Source: Antennarius striatus
Lineage: Eukaryota; Chordata; Actinopteri; Lophiiformes; Antennariidae
Direction: 5' to 3'
Assembly (NCBI RefSeq): GCF_040054535.1
Contig: NC_090791.1
Location: forward strand, 17,594,327-17,658,326
DNA: 64,000 bases
Made by a program: the position numbers and the translations under genes. Every line of letters begins with the position of its first letter. The stretch's first letter is position 1. Below the pieces are notes generated by a model that was not told the DNA's origin, ran no database searches, and was given only the letters and a program-made list of their open reading frames with translations. Shown here piece by piece: positions 1 to 14,360 of the stretch.

Positions 1-5
1 TTATG

Positions 6-14
<9 letters not shown>

Positions 15-56
<42 letters not shown>
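15..56. repeat. (TG)n microsatellite
   Basis: An uninterrupted run of about 21 TG units in an AT-rich edge (TATATG on both sides). It is the first of more than a dozen CA/TG tracts in the window. Confidence 0.95.
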
Positions 57-62
<6 letters not shown>

Positions 63-860
63 ATATACTTATGTATATAAATATATAAATACATTTTTCT
101 TTTTTTCCCCCACCTCCTTCTTTTCTTAACCCTAACCCCCATCCCCCCTCTTTCCCTAAACCCTAACCCGATTTTCCCAAAACCCAACCCCTCCCCCCTG
201 TCCCTAACCTTCTAATCCCCAAACTTTTCCTTTTCTTTCCTCTCATCCCAACCCTTCTGAATTAGATCAATCATTTTCCCTTTTTCAGTGTACCCACAGG
301 ATGGTGTAGAGGTAATATTGGTACCTTCCGACTTGAAATCAAGTGTTCAAACCCCAACCGTACCACATCTCTTTTAAACATGCTTTTAACCAAAGTTTAC
401 CTCCAATCTGTATCTCCCCACAGCCACTATCAAGAAGCTATAGCTCAATGCTTTAAACACAAGCTTCGCAGTCAGGGGAGCAGGGTTGAAATCCCACTCA
501 CTATGTACCCCATCACCTCCATCATCTTCCCAGAACACCTGTAGAGTGTCTTTATTGTGGACCTGATTAACTATTATTTTATTCAGCTCTTTCCTGATCC
601 GTTTTTTTTTTTTTTACAAGAGTGCTTTTTAAATTTTAACATCCATTTTATCTCACTTCCCCCAGGTTTTCCTTATTCCCCTAACTTTACTTTCCCCTTC
701 TCCTTCTTTTAATTGATTTTAGTTGATTTTAATCCTTTTAAACTCCTGATTTTATTCATGGCATTTTAAGGTGACCCCACTCCCGGGCCCCAGGTGCCAG
801 TGCACTTCGTAGTTTCTTTCAAGGAACTATGTGTTTTACTGTACCTAACCCTAACCCTAA
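57..860. other. Gene-free pyrimidine-rich stretch with telomere-like fragments
   Basis: No coding region is visible. Short degenerate CCCTAA-type blocks occur at about 126-200 and 842-862. Two tRNA-like fragments lie at about 300-365 and 437-505 (see findings). The rest is C/T-rich, AT-rich low-complexity DNA. Confidence 0.7.
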
Positions 861-867
861 CCCCAAA

Positions 868-1016
868 TAGAGGTAAGATCGGGCCTAAAAAAATCCAGCC
901 TGACCCAAAACCGGGCCTGAGGGTATTAAAGCCCGACTCGAATGTAATTATTGACATTTTGAGCCCGAACCGGCCTGAATTTCGGGCTTGGATTCGGGCT
1001 TAAGTTCTTACCTCTA
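868..1016. mobile_element. hAT-like miniature element with 11-bp terminal inverted repeats
   Basis: The 149-bp unit starts with TAGAGGTAAGA and ends with the exact reverse complement TCTTACCTCTA. The interior is rich in GGGCC, CCCGA and TCGGGC motifs, typical of fish nonautonomous elements usually assigned to the hAT superfamily. No coding capacity is present. It abuts telomere-like CCCTAA repeats on the left. I saw no clear 8-bp target duplication, so the superfamily is inferred from composition and ends only. Confidence 0.6.
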
Positions 1017-1227
1017 CTTTCAGTGCGTAAAGTCAGGTAAAGTGACAGGAGAAAATACAGCTGACGCATGGAGGGAACTGAGCAGGTATTGTAGATGGAT
1101 GTTTCCCATACAGTGTATTCTATGTTTTACCTACATTATTTATTTTCTAAGGGTATTCCTTAGTTTAATACCCATAGATCGTTTCAGATGCATACTACAG
1201 TATATAAATATGTATTTATTAAAAAAG

Positions 1228-1395
1228 ATCGGGCCGGGTCTGGATCTTACGATCTTAAGCACGAGCCTGAGTCCAAAAAAAATCCAGCCCAACCCGAGCC
1301 CGAGGGTATGGAAGCCCGAAACCGACCCGAAAGTATTTGTTGACTTTTTGAGCCCAACGGTTGGGCCCGAACTCATGCTCGGGTGCAAGTTATTA
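1228..1395. mobile_element. Second, diverged copy of the GGGCC-rich miniature element
   Basis: This block shares GATCGGGCC, AAATCCAGCC, GAGCCCGAGGGTAT and TTTTGAGCCC with the element at 868-1016, in the same orientation. Its right end lacks the clean inverted repeat and runs directly into the CCCTAA array. It is best read as an older or truncated copy of the same family. Confidence 0.55.
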
Positions 1396-2175
1396 CTAAC
1401 CCTAACCCTAACCCTCTAACCCCTAACCCTATCCCCTAACCCTAAACCCTAACCCCCCTTAACCCTAACCCTAACCCCTAACCCTAACCTCTAACCCTAA
1501 CCCTAACTGTAAACCCTAACCCTAACCTAACCCTAACCCTAACTGTAAACCCTAACCCTAACCTAACTCTAACCCCTAACTGTAAACCCTAACCCTAACC
1601 CCTAACCCAACCCTAACCTAACACTAACACTAACCCTAATCCAAAACCCTAACCCCTAAAACTAACCCTACCCTAACCTTAACCCCCCTCACCCTAACCC
1701 TAACCCTAACCCAACCCTAACCTAACACTAACCCTAATCCAAAACCCTAACCCCTAAAACTAACCCTACCCTCAGCGTAACCCCCTCACCCTAACCCTAA
1801 CCCTAAACCAAACCCTAACCCTACCCTAACCACTAACCCTAACGCTAACCCTAACCTAACCCTAATCCAAAACCCTAACCATAACCCTAACCCCTAACCC
1901 TAACATAACCCTAACCCTAACATAACCCTAACCCTACCCTAACCCCTAACACTAACCTTAAACCCTACCCCTAACCCTACCCTAACCACTAACCCTAACC
2001 CTAACGCTACTCTAACCCTACCCTAACCCTAACCCCCCCTAACCCTAACCCTAAACCCTAAACCCTAACCCCCTAACCCCTAACCCTACCCTAACCCTAC
2101 CCTAACCCTAAACCCTACCCTTACCCTAACCCTAACCCCCAACCCTACCCTAACCCCTAACCCTAACCTAACCCT
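1396..2175. repeat. Degenerate telomere-like (CCCTAA)n array
   Basis: About 780 bp made almost entirely of CCCTAA units with frequent single-base gains, losses and substitutions (CCCTAAA, CCCCTAA, CTAACACTAA). A higher-order duplication is visible: a block containing AACCTAACACTAACCCTAA followed by CCAAAACCC recurs near 1615 and 1715. This resembles interstitial or subtelomeric TTAGGG-type sequence, not a pristine chromosome end, because unique DNA and genes follow it. Confidence 0.9.
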
Positions 2176-2375
2176 ATAAAATAAAATAAAAAAATAAAAA
2201 GAAACAGAGAGAACTTGTTGACTATTTTTACCAACGTAAGCATTACTCATTATGCGCTGGTAACATGTCCAGAAGAGGATCCAGCAACCCCTGTGACCCG
2301 AATAAATGGAAAAAGGGATACGGGAAAAGAACAAATGAACAAACGAATGAATGAATGAATGAAAGTATTCCAGAT

Positions 2376-2575
2376 GCAAGAAGGTTCAATTCCACCTGGG
2401 GCATTTCTGTCTGGAATTTCTCCCCGTATCTGCATGGGTTCTCTCCGGGTTCTCTGGCTTCCTCCCACCACCAAAATATGCTGAACGAATGGCTATCTGT
2501 TGTTAGTGCAAACCCGCTATCAGCTGGAGAGGCTCCAGCAGACCCCTGACCCTCAACTTTGGACAAGCGACTGAA
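2376..2575 (+). mobile_element. Old tRNA-derived SINE fragment
   Basis: The body carries TCTCCCCGTATCTGCATGGG, GGTTCTCTCCGGGTTC and CTTCCTCCCACCACCAAAA, the same core as the better-preserved SINE at 41721-42061. The tail has a GACAAGCGACTGAAGAGGA remnant. An AATGAATGAATG tract sits just upstream. The tRNA-like head is not recognisable. Confidence 0.6.
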
Positions 2576-3256
2576 GAGGAGATCATTTTGAGCAATAAGT
2601 GATTGAATGATGTATTCCCCAAGACATCAACTCATCAACAGATGTAAAAGCAAGACATGCAGTGAAACAGACTTGTCTTTGGAGCACGCAACTTTAGGAC
2701 TACACTATCTGTAGCTGGGAACTGAGAGGCCTGTTTTCTGGAGGCTAATTGCTTCATTTTTTACATTTCATAAATATAATCATCATTATACAAAACATAA
2801 ATGTGGACTTACCTGAGTTTCCTTTTGTTGTGTTATATAAAAAGTACAAAACACAATGAATTACTGACACAAGGCAATCTAATGTCTATTATAAAGGGAA
2901 TAAGCCCCACCTCTCGATAACAGGCAGACCAATTGACACTCTTCATTTATGTGAATACTGTCATCCACCAATGTTTTCCTACCCATATATGTTATTTCCT
3001 GCTTTGCCAACAGAAAGGGCAGCACCAGACCTGAACTCGGTGCCCTTCTGTACAGAGTAATAATACTGGTAAAGTCCAACAGTACATAACAACACAAGCT
3101 CTCTTCTAATCAGATACGGACAAAAGGTTTGGCTTACAGACAATAATGTAAAAGCAATATTTACAGCAAACAATTACAGTCAGTGGTGAAATAATCTTAA
3201 GAATAGGAAATAAAAATGTTTGAGGCTGCATTTGTATTTCAATACAGCAAATAATT
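2576..3256. other. Gene-free upstream flank of elof1
   Basis: AT-rich unique-looking DNA. The reading frames in it are short and lack splice context or family resemblance. No repeat family is recognised. Confidence 0.6.
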
Positions 3257-3307
<51 letters not shown>

Positions 3308-3327
3308 GTCTGTCTGTCTGTCTGTCT
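3257..3327. repeat. Compound (TCTG/TCTA)n tetranucleotide microsatellite
   Basis: A TCTG block, a TCTA block of about ten units and a second TCTG block. It lies about 75 bp upstream of the first CCAAT motif of the elof1 promoter. Confidence 0.95.
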
Positions 3328-3365
3328 TGGAGGGGGGGAGTGACGACAACTAAACCTAGACCTGC

Positions 3366-3438
3366 TATTGGTTACCTACCACTGTCAGTCTCTTCATTTC
3401 AGCCAATCGTTAATCGAGAAAATCCCCGTCCCACCAAT
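3366..3438 (+). promoter_or_regulatory. elof1 promoter with three CCAAT motifs
   Basis: Three NF-Y-type motifs are visible: an inverted one (ATTGG, 3366-3370), AGCCAATCG (CCAAT at 3403-3407) and ACCAATCAGCG (CCAAT at 3434-3438). The second and third are 31 bp apart, within the 30-35 bp spacing common in NF-Y promoters. CpG dinucleotides rise from here, there is no obvious TATA box, and a candidate noncoding first exon follows. Assignment to elof1 is inferred from position and strand. Confidence 0.6.
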
Positions 3439-3479
3439 CAGCGCCGGCCCTGGAGGAAACCGGTGTCGGGTGAAATTAA

Positions 3480-3512
3480 GTCAACAGCATCCTCCGCTAC
3501 AGCAGCACTTTG
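3480..3512 (+). other. elof1: Candidate elof1 noncoding first exon (donor end)
   Basis: A donor (TG|GTAAGA) lies at 3512/3513 and an acceptor (TTGCTGCTGTAG|A) at 3944/3945, just upstream of the elof1 start codon. The simplest model is a short 5' UTR exon ending at 3512 spliced to 3945. The transcription start is not determined, so the left edge is nominal. Confidence 0.4.
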
Positions 3513-3858
3513 GTAAGACAGACATCTCTGACGTTAACAGGAGAGGTTAAATGATGCAGGCTGAGACAGACCAAAGACTTCTTCACTGTTTTCTCCCTCA
3601 TGTCTTTTCTAAACGCCATATTGTTTCATTTCGTGCAGTCGTTCCCCACAAGCTAGCAGGCGTTACCCCGCTAGCTGCTAGCGGATAGCGGAGCCTATTG
3701 GCGCGTTATTACCGGTGATTATTGTGTAGCATCGATTTGAATAACGCGGTCGATTGTGTTCTAATTCTGAACAGCTGATTTGTAAAGTAGACTCAATAAG
3801 AACTGAACTTCACTGACAGTGAAGTTTCCACTGGAATAATCCATCTTCAGCTCCGTAA

Positions 3859-7530
<3,672 letters not shown>

Positions 7531-8025
7531 TCCAATGTTGTGCTGTGACCCAGCTTCTCTCTGCCCCCCCACCCACCCACCCTCTCCCCCAACACGTTTT
7601 CCTGAATACGTACTTTTACTCTGTGTTGATGCCGAGCACCACACACACACACACCGCACCTCTGCTGGGCCGGAGGTAGCCATGTTTTAGTGATCAGATC
7701 ATGTGTTCACATGTTGTTTACAGTCAACCATCTTTTCGTCAGAATTGTCACCTACACAGAACATCTGAGGGTTCTTCTCTTTACATTGTTGTATTTAGTG
7801 GATTATTCTATATGAATGTGTAACTTTTTGACCTTCTTTTAAATGTTAACCAACTTTGTTTTTTTTAAACAGAAAGCTTCACCTTTTCAAGCATGTAGTC
7901 TTTTGTATTGTGTTATAAATATTTTTTAAATTGACAGTTGTACTATCTATTACTCCACTTCTATGTTTTTCCACATATTGTGTAGTTTTAGTAACAGTTA
8001 AATAAATTCTGGAACAAATTTTTTC
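7531..8025 (+). terminator. elof1: elof1 3' UTR and polyadenylation region
   Basis: After the stop at 7530 the first good signal is AATAAA at 8001-8006. It is followed by a T-rich element (GTGTTTTTTTTATTG, 8029-8043), so cleavage near 8025 is predicted. The UTR contains a (CA)n patch around 7640-7655. Confidence 0.6.
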
Positions 8026-8256
8026 AAGTGTTTTTTTTATTGCACAAATGTCATGTTTAGTGAAAGGCATATAAAAAATATCAAGAGGTTAGCCAAGACT
8101 TAAAAGTAAACAATGCTGATGCTAAGCAACACATGAACGAGAAAAGTTTCTCTACGTTTACTCAACATTGCTTATTATGGGCAGAAGAAATTAAATAACA
8201 TGACTGAAATGTGTGTGTTTAGATGGACTGTAACAGCTTTAAATGTACGTGTGTAT

Positions 8257-8271
8257 CCACCAGATGGCGCT
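8257..8271 (+). promoter_or_regulatory. CTCF-like motif between elof1 and cnn1
   Basis: CCACCAGATGGCGCT fits the vertebrate CTCF core (CCASYAGRKGGCRSY) at every position. It lies in the roughly 600-bp gap between the predicted 3' ends of two convergent genes. The function is inferred from the motif only. Confidence 0.5.
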
Positions 8272-8617
8272 CTGCTACATGAAACCACTGCTGCTGAATG
8301 GCAGTGTGTAGTTCAAATCTATTGACCCCCCCCAGCACAGGAAACAAAGATCTGCTGCTAGTCGCACTAATGAAACCTGGATGCTGAACATGATGATGAA
8401 GAAACTTAATGACTGTACACTTCTGCGTTTAGCCGTGTTGATAATGAATCCTGTAGCGACTAGAAACACCTCTGATCTGACATCTTTACATTCAAGACAT
8501 TCGGTGGGTTCAAAGCATAACTTAACGTTTATCTCTTCTGCAGCGTCGTCTTTTACCGACTGGTTGAAATACTCACAAACTAATACCAACATGTAGAAAT
8601 GAGGATGTTCTACATTT

Positions 8618-9713
8618 GAAATGTTAAGTTGAAACAAGCTTTATTATCTAAATTTATGTAAAAGAAAAACTCAATGCACCAAGGGATCCCTACTAGTGGT
8701 TCTATATTGTTATTACATGTACCTAAAATATTTTGGGATGTCATTTACTTTGTAAAATGAGCGTATCTGAATTGCAGTGCTGTACAAGTATAGAATGGAA
8801 CTACAGGGAGGTACCTCCACTTTGTAAATGAACTCAGTCACATTCCACCAGTGTTTACTGCACACAGGGAGAAGCCAGTAAAGTGCAGCACAGCTAAAGG
8901 GGTGTCTGTGAATGAAGTTCAGCCTAATGTCACACTACGTGTCCACTTACGTTTGTTCTCCAAAAAAAAGCGCCGTCTGATAGACCCTTCTATCTCTAAA
9001 TACATCCTCAAAAAAACCAAAGACTCACGCTGCACACAAGTCGTGGACGTCAGCCCTGTAAAATTTGGCGTGAGGGGAGATTTGGCAGGCCTGTGAAGGT
9101 AGGTGCTCGCAAAAAAACCCCAAAAAAACCAAAACCAAGCAAGGCCAGCTCAAAGCGACAAGTCCCGCTGCTCAGCGTCGTCTGTGGAAACAGACATTTT
9201 TCTGCGTCGTCCCCTGGAGGTGAATCCTAGAGCCTGTGCATCTCTGGAGTGGACTCTGTTCCAACGGGGTTGAAGTTCGATAGCACCAACAGGTTCAGAT
9301 TCTGCTTCGTCAGTGTTCAAACCGGACCGGAAATGTAGGGAGGTGAGGCGAGGCCAATTCAAGGCTTGGGAATCTCTAATTACAACGCCTGTTTAAAAAG
9401 CTGTAGAAAAAAAATATAAATAGCAAAGGCCATAAAATCTTTGTCGTGGGCACTTTAGAAGTAATAAAATTAATCAGCAATGAGACAAATGTTGGCCACT
9501 GAATACGGTCAGTATAATCTCTCTTTAACTCATGGAAAGACTAACAAAAAATTCCTAAGACTAAAAGAATGTTTAGACAAAGCCGGGGAATGAAGACAAC
9601 AATGACGTCTGCAGCGTTAAATAACAGTCTGGAAGGTTTGCTCGCCACATGGACGGCTGTGGTTGGTTGGACTTAAGCGAATGGGGAGGGGGGGCTGAGG
9701 CTGTCTGGTTGTC
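8618..9713 (-). terminator. cnn1: cnn1 3' UTR and polyadenylation signal
   Basis: Downstream of the cnn1 stop on the minus strand, a clear AATAAA is the complement of TTTATT at 8640-8645. It predicts cleavage around 8615-8625 and a 3' UTR near 1.1 kb. Short reading frames here are not supported as genes. Confidence 0.5.
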
Positions 9714-9959
9714 TTAGTCAGAGTACTGGTTGTAGCCGTCAAACTCCATCTCGCTCCCGTTGTCGTAGTAGACCTCGGTGGGGTTGGTGCAGTACTTGTT
9801 GTCAAAGACCTGGCGGGGCAGGCCGTAGGTGGTCATGCCCTGCTGGGAGGCAACTTTGTTGGTGCCCATCTGCAGAGAGATGGTGGTGGTGTCACAGTTC
9901 TCCAGCTCCAGCTTCTTGTCAAAGATGTGCCTCCTGGTTCCTGGAGCCGTCATGCCAGC
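9714..9959 (-). CDS. cnn1: cnn1 coding exon 7 (C-terminus)
   Basis: Encodes residues 218-298 from [14 protein letters not shown] to NQYSD and a TAA stop. It covers the end of repeat 2, all of repeat 3 and an acidic, tyrosine-rich tail ([20 protein letters not shown]). Acceptor CTGTCTAG|GCTGGC. Confidence 0.96.
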   Translation of the reverse strand, partial: AGMTAPGTRRHIFDKKLELENCDTTTISLQMGTNKVASQQGMTTYGLPRQVFDNKYCTNPTEVYYDNGSEMEFDGYNQYSD

Positions 9960-12900
9960 CTAGACAGAGCAGCAGACAGGGGGTCGCTAAATATGATATA
10001 TTAGCCTATTATCTCCTGACAGCAGTACTATCTGTTCATCTACAGTATTTTCCACACTATAAGGCACTTTAAATGTGTATGAAATATTCTTTTGCTACTT
10101 TTATCATCTACAGTAGAACCTCAAGATACGAGCTGCTCTACATACGAGTTATTTGAGATACGAGTCGTCGCTCTGTCCATATTTTTGTTAGACATGCGAG
10201 CAAAATCAAAGATACAAGCCGTTCAGGAGACCACCGCTAGTTGGTGGATGGATACGAGATCAGGTGAGACCGGATCTCGTTTCAGAGTAAAGACATGGCG
10301 CATATCTTTTCACACTTTATTATAGTTTATGAAACTTATGTATAATTAATCATACAGAGGTAAAGTCTATATGTCTGTTGGTTCAATCAATCTATCAACT
10401 TTTATTTATTTATCTATCGCTTAATCACATCTGAAGACATTTCAAAGCCCTCCAGAGCAGGTATAAGCTACGGTGGCAGGGAAAAACTCCCTCATTGAGG
10501 AAGAAACTCCGGATAGGACCCAGGCTCTGGAGGGCGGCTGATTTTTTTAAAAAGTAATTTAGGTTTGGGGCTTTTTTACAAGACTAGATCGCATAAAAAA
10601 ATGATTGTAGTTATTTTAAATGGGGAAATGTTTGATTCACCAAATCAGGAAACAGATTAAACTCTGGGGGTTCTACTGTATTTGCCATCTTAGTGTCTAT
10701 GCTGTAGTGTATAAGGTAAAGATCTTTAGTGATCTTCAGCTTCTATTTCACTAGTTATGTGTTACTTCTGGACAATTTTTATCTGTTACTTCATTGACTG
10801 AAACGGAATATTTCCCTATTAGTTTCTACATTCCTGCCACCCGCAGGCCAGAGGAGACGGAGGTCAAAATAAAGAACCTCTGCTTCTCCTCCGGCGCCTC
10901 TCTGCTCACCTGGCTGGCTCCCTTGTTGGTGCCCATCTGTAGGCTGATGGTGCACTGGTCCACTGGGTTGTCCATGGCCATCTTGGAATCATACAGGTGG
11001 CGCCGTGTCCCGTAAGAGGTCATGCCCTTTTGGCTGGCGAGCTTGTTGGTGCCCATCTAAAGGCAGAGCACGATGTTAAATGACTGAAAGCACCTGATTG
11101 GTTGACTGTGCTGACGCTCTGGCTGTCGATGCTGCACAGAGCGCGAGGACAGCGGTTTGCGTTGCTCTGACCTGCAGCCCGATGATGTTCCGTCCCTCCC
11201 TTAGCTTCTCTGGAGCGAAGCGCCGCTGCTGCTTCTCGGCGTATTTGACTCCGATGTCGTACTTTGAGTGGAAACCTTTGGACTTGGCCTGAGAGCGTGG
11301 AGTGGCAGACACACAAAGGAAAGTGTTGGTAACACAGTATTTTTTTCCACATTCATATTTCTTCCATCATCGACTGTTGTTGCTGTATTGTAGTCCCGGT
11401 TCTTAGAACACAAAGCACTCATAGGTAGGCAGTATCCATAAAACGAACACACAGCTTGCGTACATCATATTTAAGGATTGTGGTGTCTGCAGGCTGCAGG
11501 TGATTAACAGTTATTCCAGTTTGCGCTTATGGCTCCTGATCGTCTCGTTCATCACGGTTCAGTCGAGTTCCAACAGATGCACAGCAGACGACACAATCCT
11601 TTCCCACAGACAGGTTGCTCATTTTAGTTTCTGTCGTTTTACTACGTCTGTTACTCCTCATACTGTAATGTTTTTACTCTTATGGATAGAATACTATTTT
11701 AATATGTCAACGATTTGATGTTTCTGATGTAATGTGAAGGATTCTGGGACACGGCTGCCCAATAAAGGCTGAGGATGCCTCAGAGTCAGCGTGTGCTCAG
11801 CCGCTCTCACCATTCCAGCCAGAGCGATGAGCGTGCTCTGGACCTGAGTGTGGTTGACGTTCTCAAACAGGTCGTTGGCCTCGAAGATGTCATGTGGCTT
11901 CAGGCCATAATCTGTGATCGCACGGACAAAATTCCCTATGTTTTCCAGCTGAGGAAAGAGCAGAGGGGAGGAAAATGAAATCAGTGAGCTGCAGCATTTC
12001 TCTGGGATCACATTCAGTCACCTTGAAAGCAGCTTTTTCTACATCTCATGGAATACTTAAACCTTTGGAGAGATTCGTTGATTTACTGGGAGTTAGTTGA
12101 GACAACTGAAACCTCTCTTATTGTCCGGTAAATAGAAAGCAGCTGGTTATCTCTTCCTAATAAAAACTGAAGATGTGGAAACAGCTTACCAGACATACAA
12201 TATGTTCATTAGCAAGCTTTCACGGTTCTGTTTTTGCTGAGACAGTCTCCAGTCTTTGTGCTAAGACAGGTTGTGTTAAGCTAACAGCAGCTTTGTGGTT
12301 GCTTAATGAGCCCTGTCACAAAAATGTAACTGGAAAAAGAAGACCCTGGTAACGGCAGAGACACTGAATTAAATGATAATTGCTGCGTATTGCCCCTTTG
12401 ATATTCGACTCTGTCTGAAAGTCTGATTATGTGCGCCTTCATTTACTTAATTTCATAGTGAATGTTTTTGGACACAGCTTCAATCAAACCTTAAAAGCAC
12501 CATTTGCTTTCTCCGTCCTGTAAAAGGCTAATAAAAGCCATGCTGAGATGGGATTTATTTGAAATGGCAGCTACTTTCTGGAATGTAAATAAGCTCTGTG
12601 TTGTCGATGCCAATGCGGTAGACTAACTCAGCACCACATGCTCTGGAAAACGACCCCGACTCTCAGACTAACTGGACAAATAAGGCTTATTTTCTTTCCA
12701 CAGAGCCGGTGCGTTACCTGGTGCCAGTTTTGACTGGAGTTGTTGATCTTTCTCACAGATCCTGGCTGGAGGACGTTAATGAGTCTAAAAAAAAAAAAAA
12801 AAAAAAAAAGGATTACATTCAAAACATTTTTATGAGGGATTACATCGGTGAAATGAGTGAAATGATTATGAATCAAGTCGTGACGTAGCTGTCTAACCAC

Positions 12901-14316
12901 TCACTCGCACAACAGGACTCCATCCTTCAGGCTCTCCATAAAGTTATCCCCCATCTTTTTGCCGGTTACATCCTGGATCCACATCCTCAGTTCCTCCTCC
13001 TTATGAGGGTCGTACTTGCCTGCAAGCTGGAGGTGGACGGAGCAGAGGTCAGAGGTCAAATATCAGACTTGCAATGAAGAATCAGGGTCACTTTGACAAA
13101 TAGGAAATAAAGGAAGTTTCATGAGTAAAGTCAAAAGTTACAGGAAACATTTTACAGGAATAAAGTTAGAATTTTATGAGAAAAGACAGAATTCTGAAAA
13201 TTAATTTTACAAGATAAAGTGAATAATATTAGCACGTTAATTTCAGATTAAGCATTAGAAAACAAAATGTCAGAGGTTTCTGAATAAACTCTCTTGGTAC
13301 ATCGAGGTCACATCATTCCAGCTTTCAGCACTGAAAATAAAATGTAAAAAAAAAAAGATCAAGCGTGTCCGATTGTGACGCTTTAATGTCTCCGAGACAA
13401 GAAGCAGCAGCTGCGGTCAGGATGACCAGGATGTGTGTGTGTGTGTGTGTGTGTGTGCATGTGTGTGTGTGTGTGCGTGTGTGAGGTGATCAATAAAGGA
13501 ATCTGAACAACTTCCAGCTTTTAAAGCCAGTGGAGGAATTAATAGGTGTTAATGTACGTTCTGCTCTAGGTCCAGTCCGGCTCAGTGGACCATACAGAAC
13601 ATTCCACATGAATCTCCTTTTACAAGTTTAGGGGTTTATCTTTTTATTATTTAATTTCTACGTAATTTCCAATACATTTGCTGACCAGAATAAAACCATC
13701 TGATCAGGAAAGATTTATCAGCTACTGTTTCCGAAGGACCGTTTTTTCTCTCCATTTTTCTTTATTTAGCTGACAAAGAGTCTCCAGGCAGCAGCAGACT
13801 TTATCTTTACCAACTGAAACTAATCATACGGTAATTTGCAGGATAGCATGTTGGAAAATATTTCTTCAAGGCAAACCTATAAATTAGGGCACTAAAATAA
13901 AATGAAATTCTATGAGGGGAAGGTAAAATAACAGTATTAGATAGAAGAAGGCAATTTGAACTTGCATTTCCTGAACACTGATCCCAAACACAGCTACACA
14001 CACACACACACACACTACCAGAGTTGCACACAATGTTTATTTTACAGTTGATGTCAAGTCTTCAGCAAATAAATTCTAAAGACTATTCCTCCTTCAAAAC
14101 GGAACTGTCTTTGACCGTCTTGATTTATAGATAAACTACTGAAGAGCTGATGAGTCAAACAAGAGCAGGGAGAAAAATGAAAAAGGCCTGTGGACATTCC
14201 TGCGTGGAGAAACGCACTGGCCTCACTCCGTCCATGGATTTCCTTATTGGCACAAAGCTGTTGCCTCCAATACTTTGAATTCTGGCACCTCCCCCGCACC
14301 CCACTTACACACACAT

Positions 14317-14360
<44 letters not shown>

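Noticed and set aside
988..1419. 143-codon plus-strand frame at the left edge
   Set aside because: Runs through the miniature elements and into CCCTAA repeats (LTLTLTL); no gene features.
8851..9096. 81-codon plus-strand frame between elof1 and cnn1
   Set aside because: Lies antisense to the predicted cnn1 3' UTR, lysine-rich through A-rich runs, no family match.
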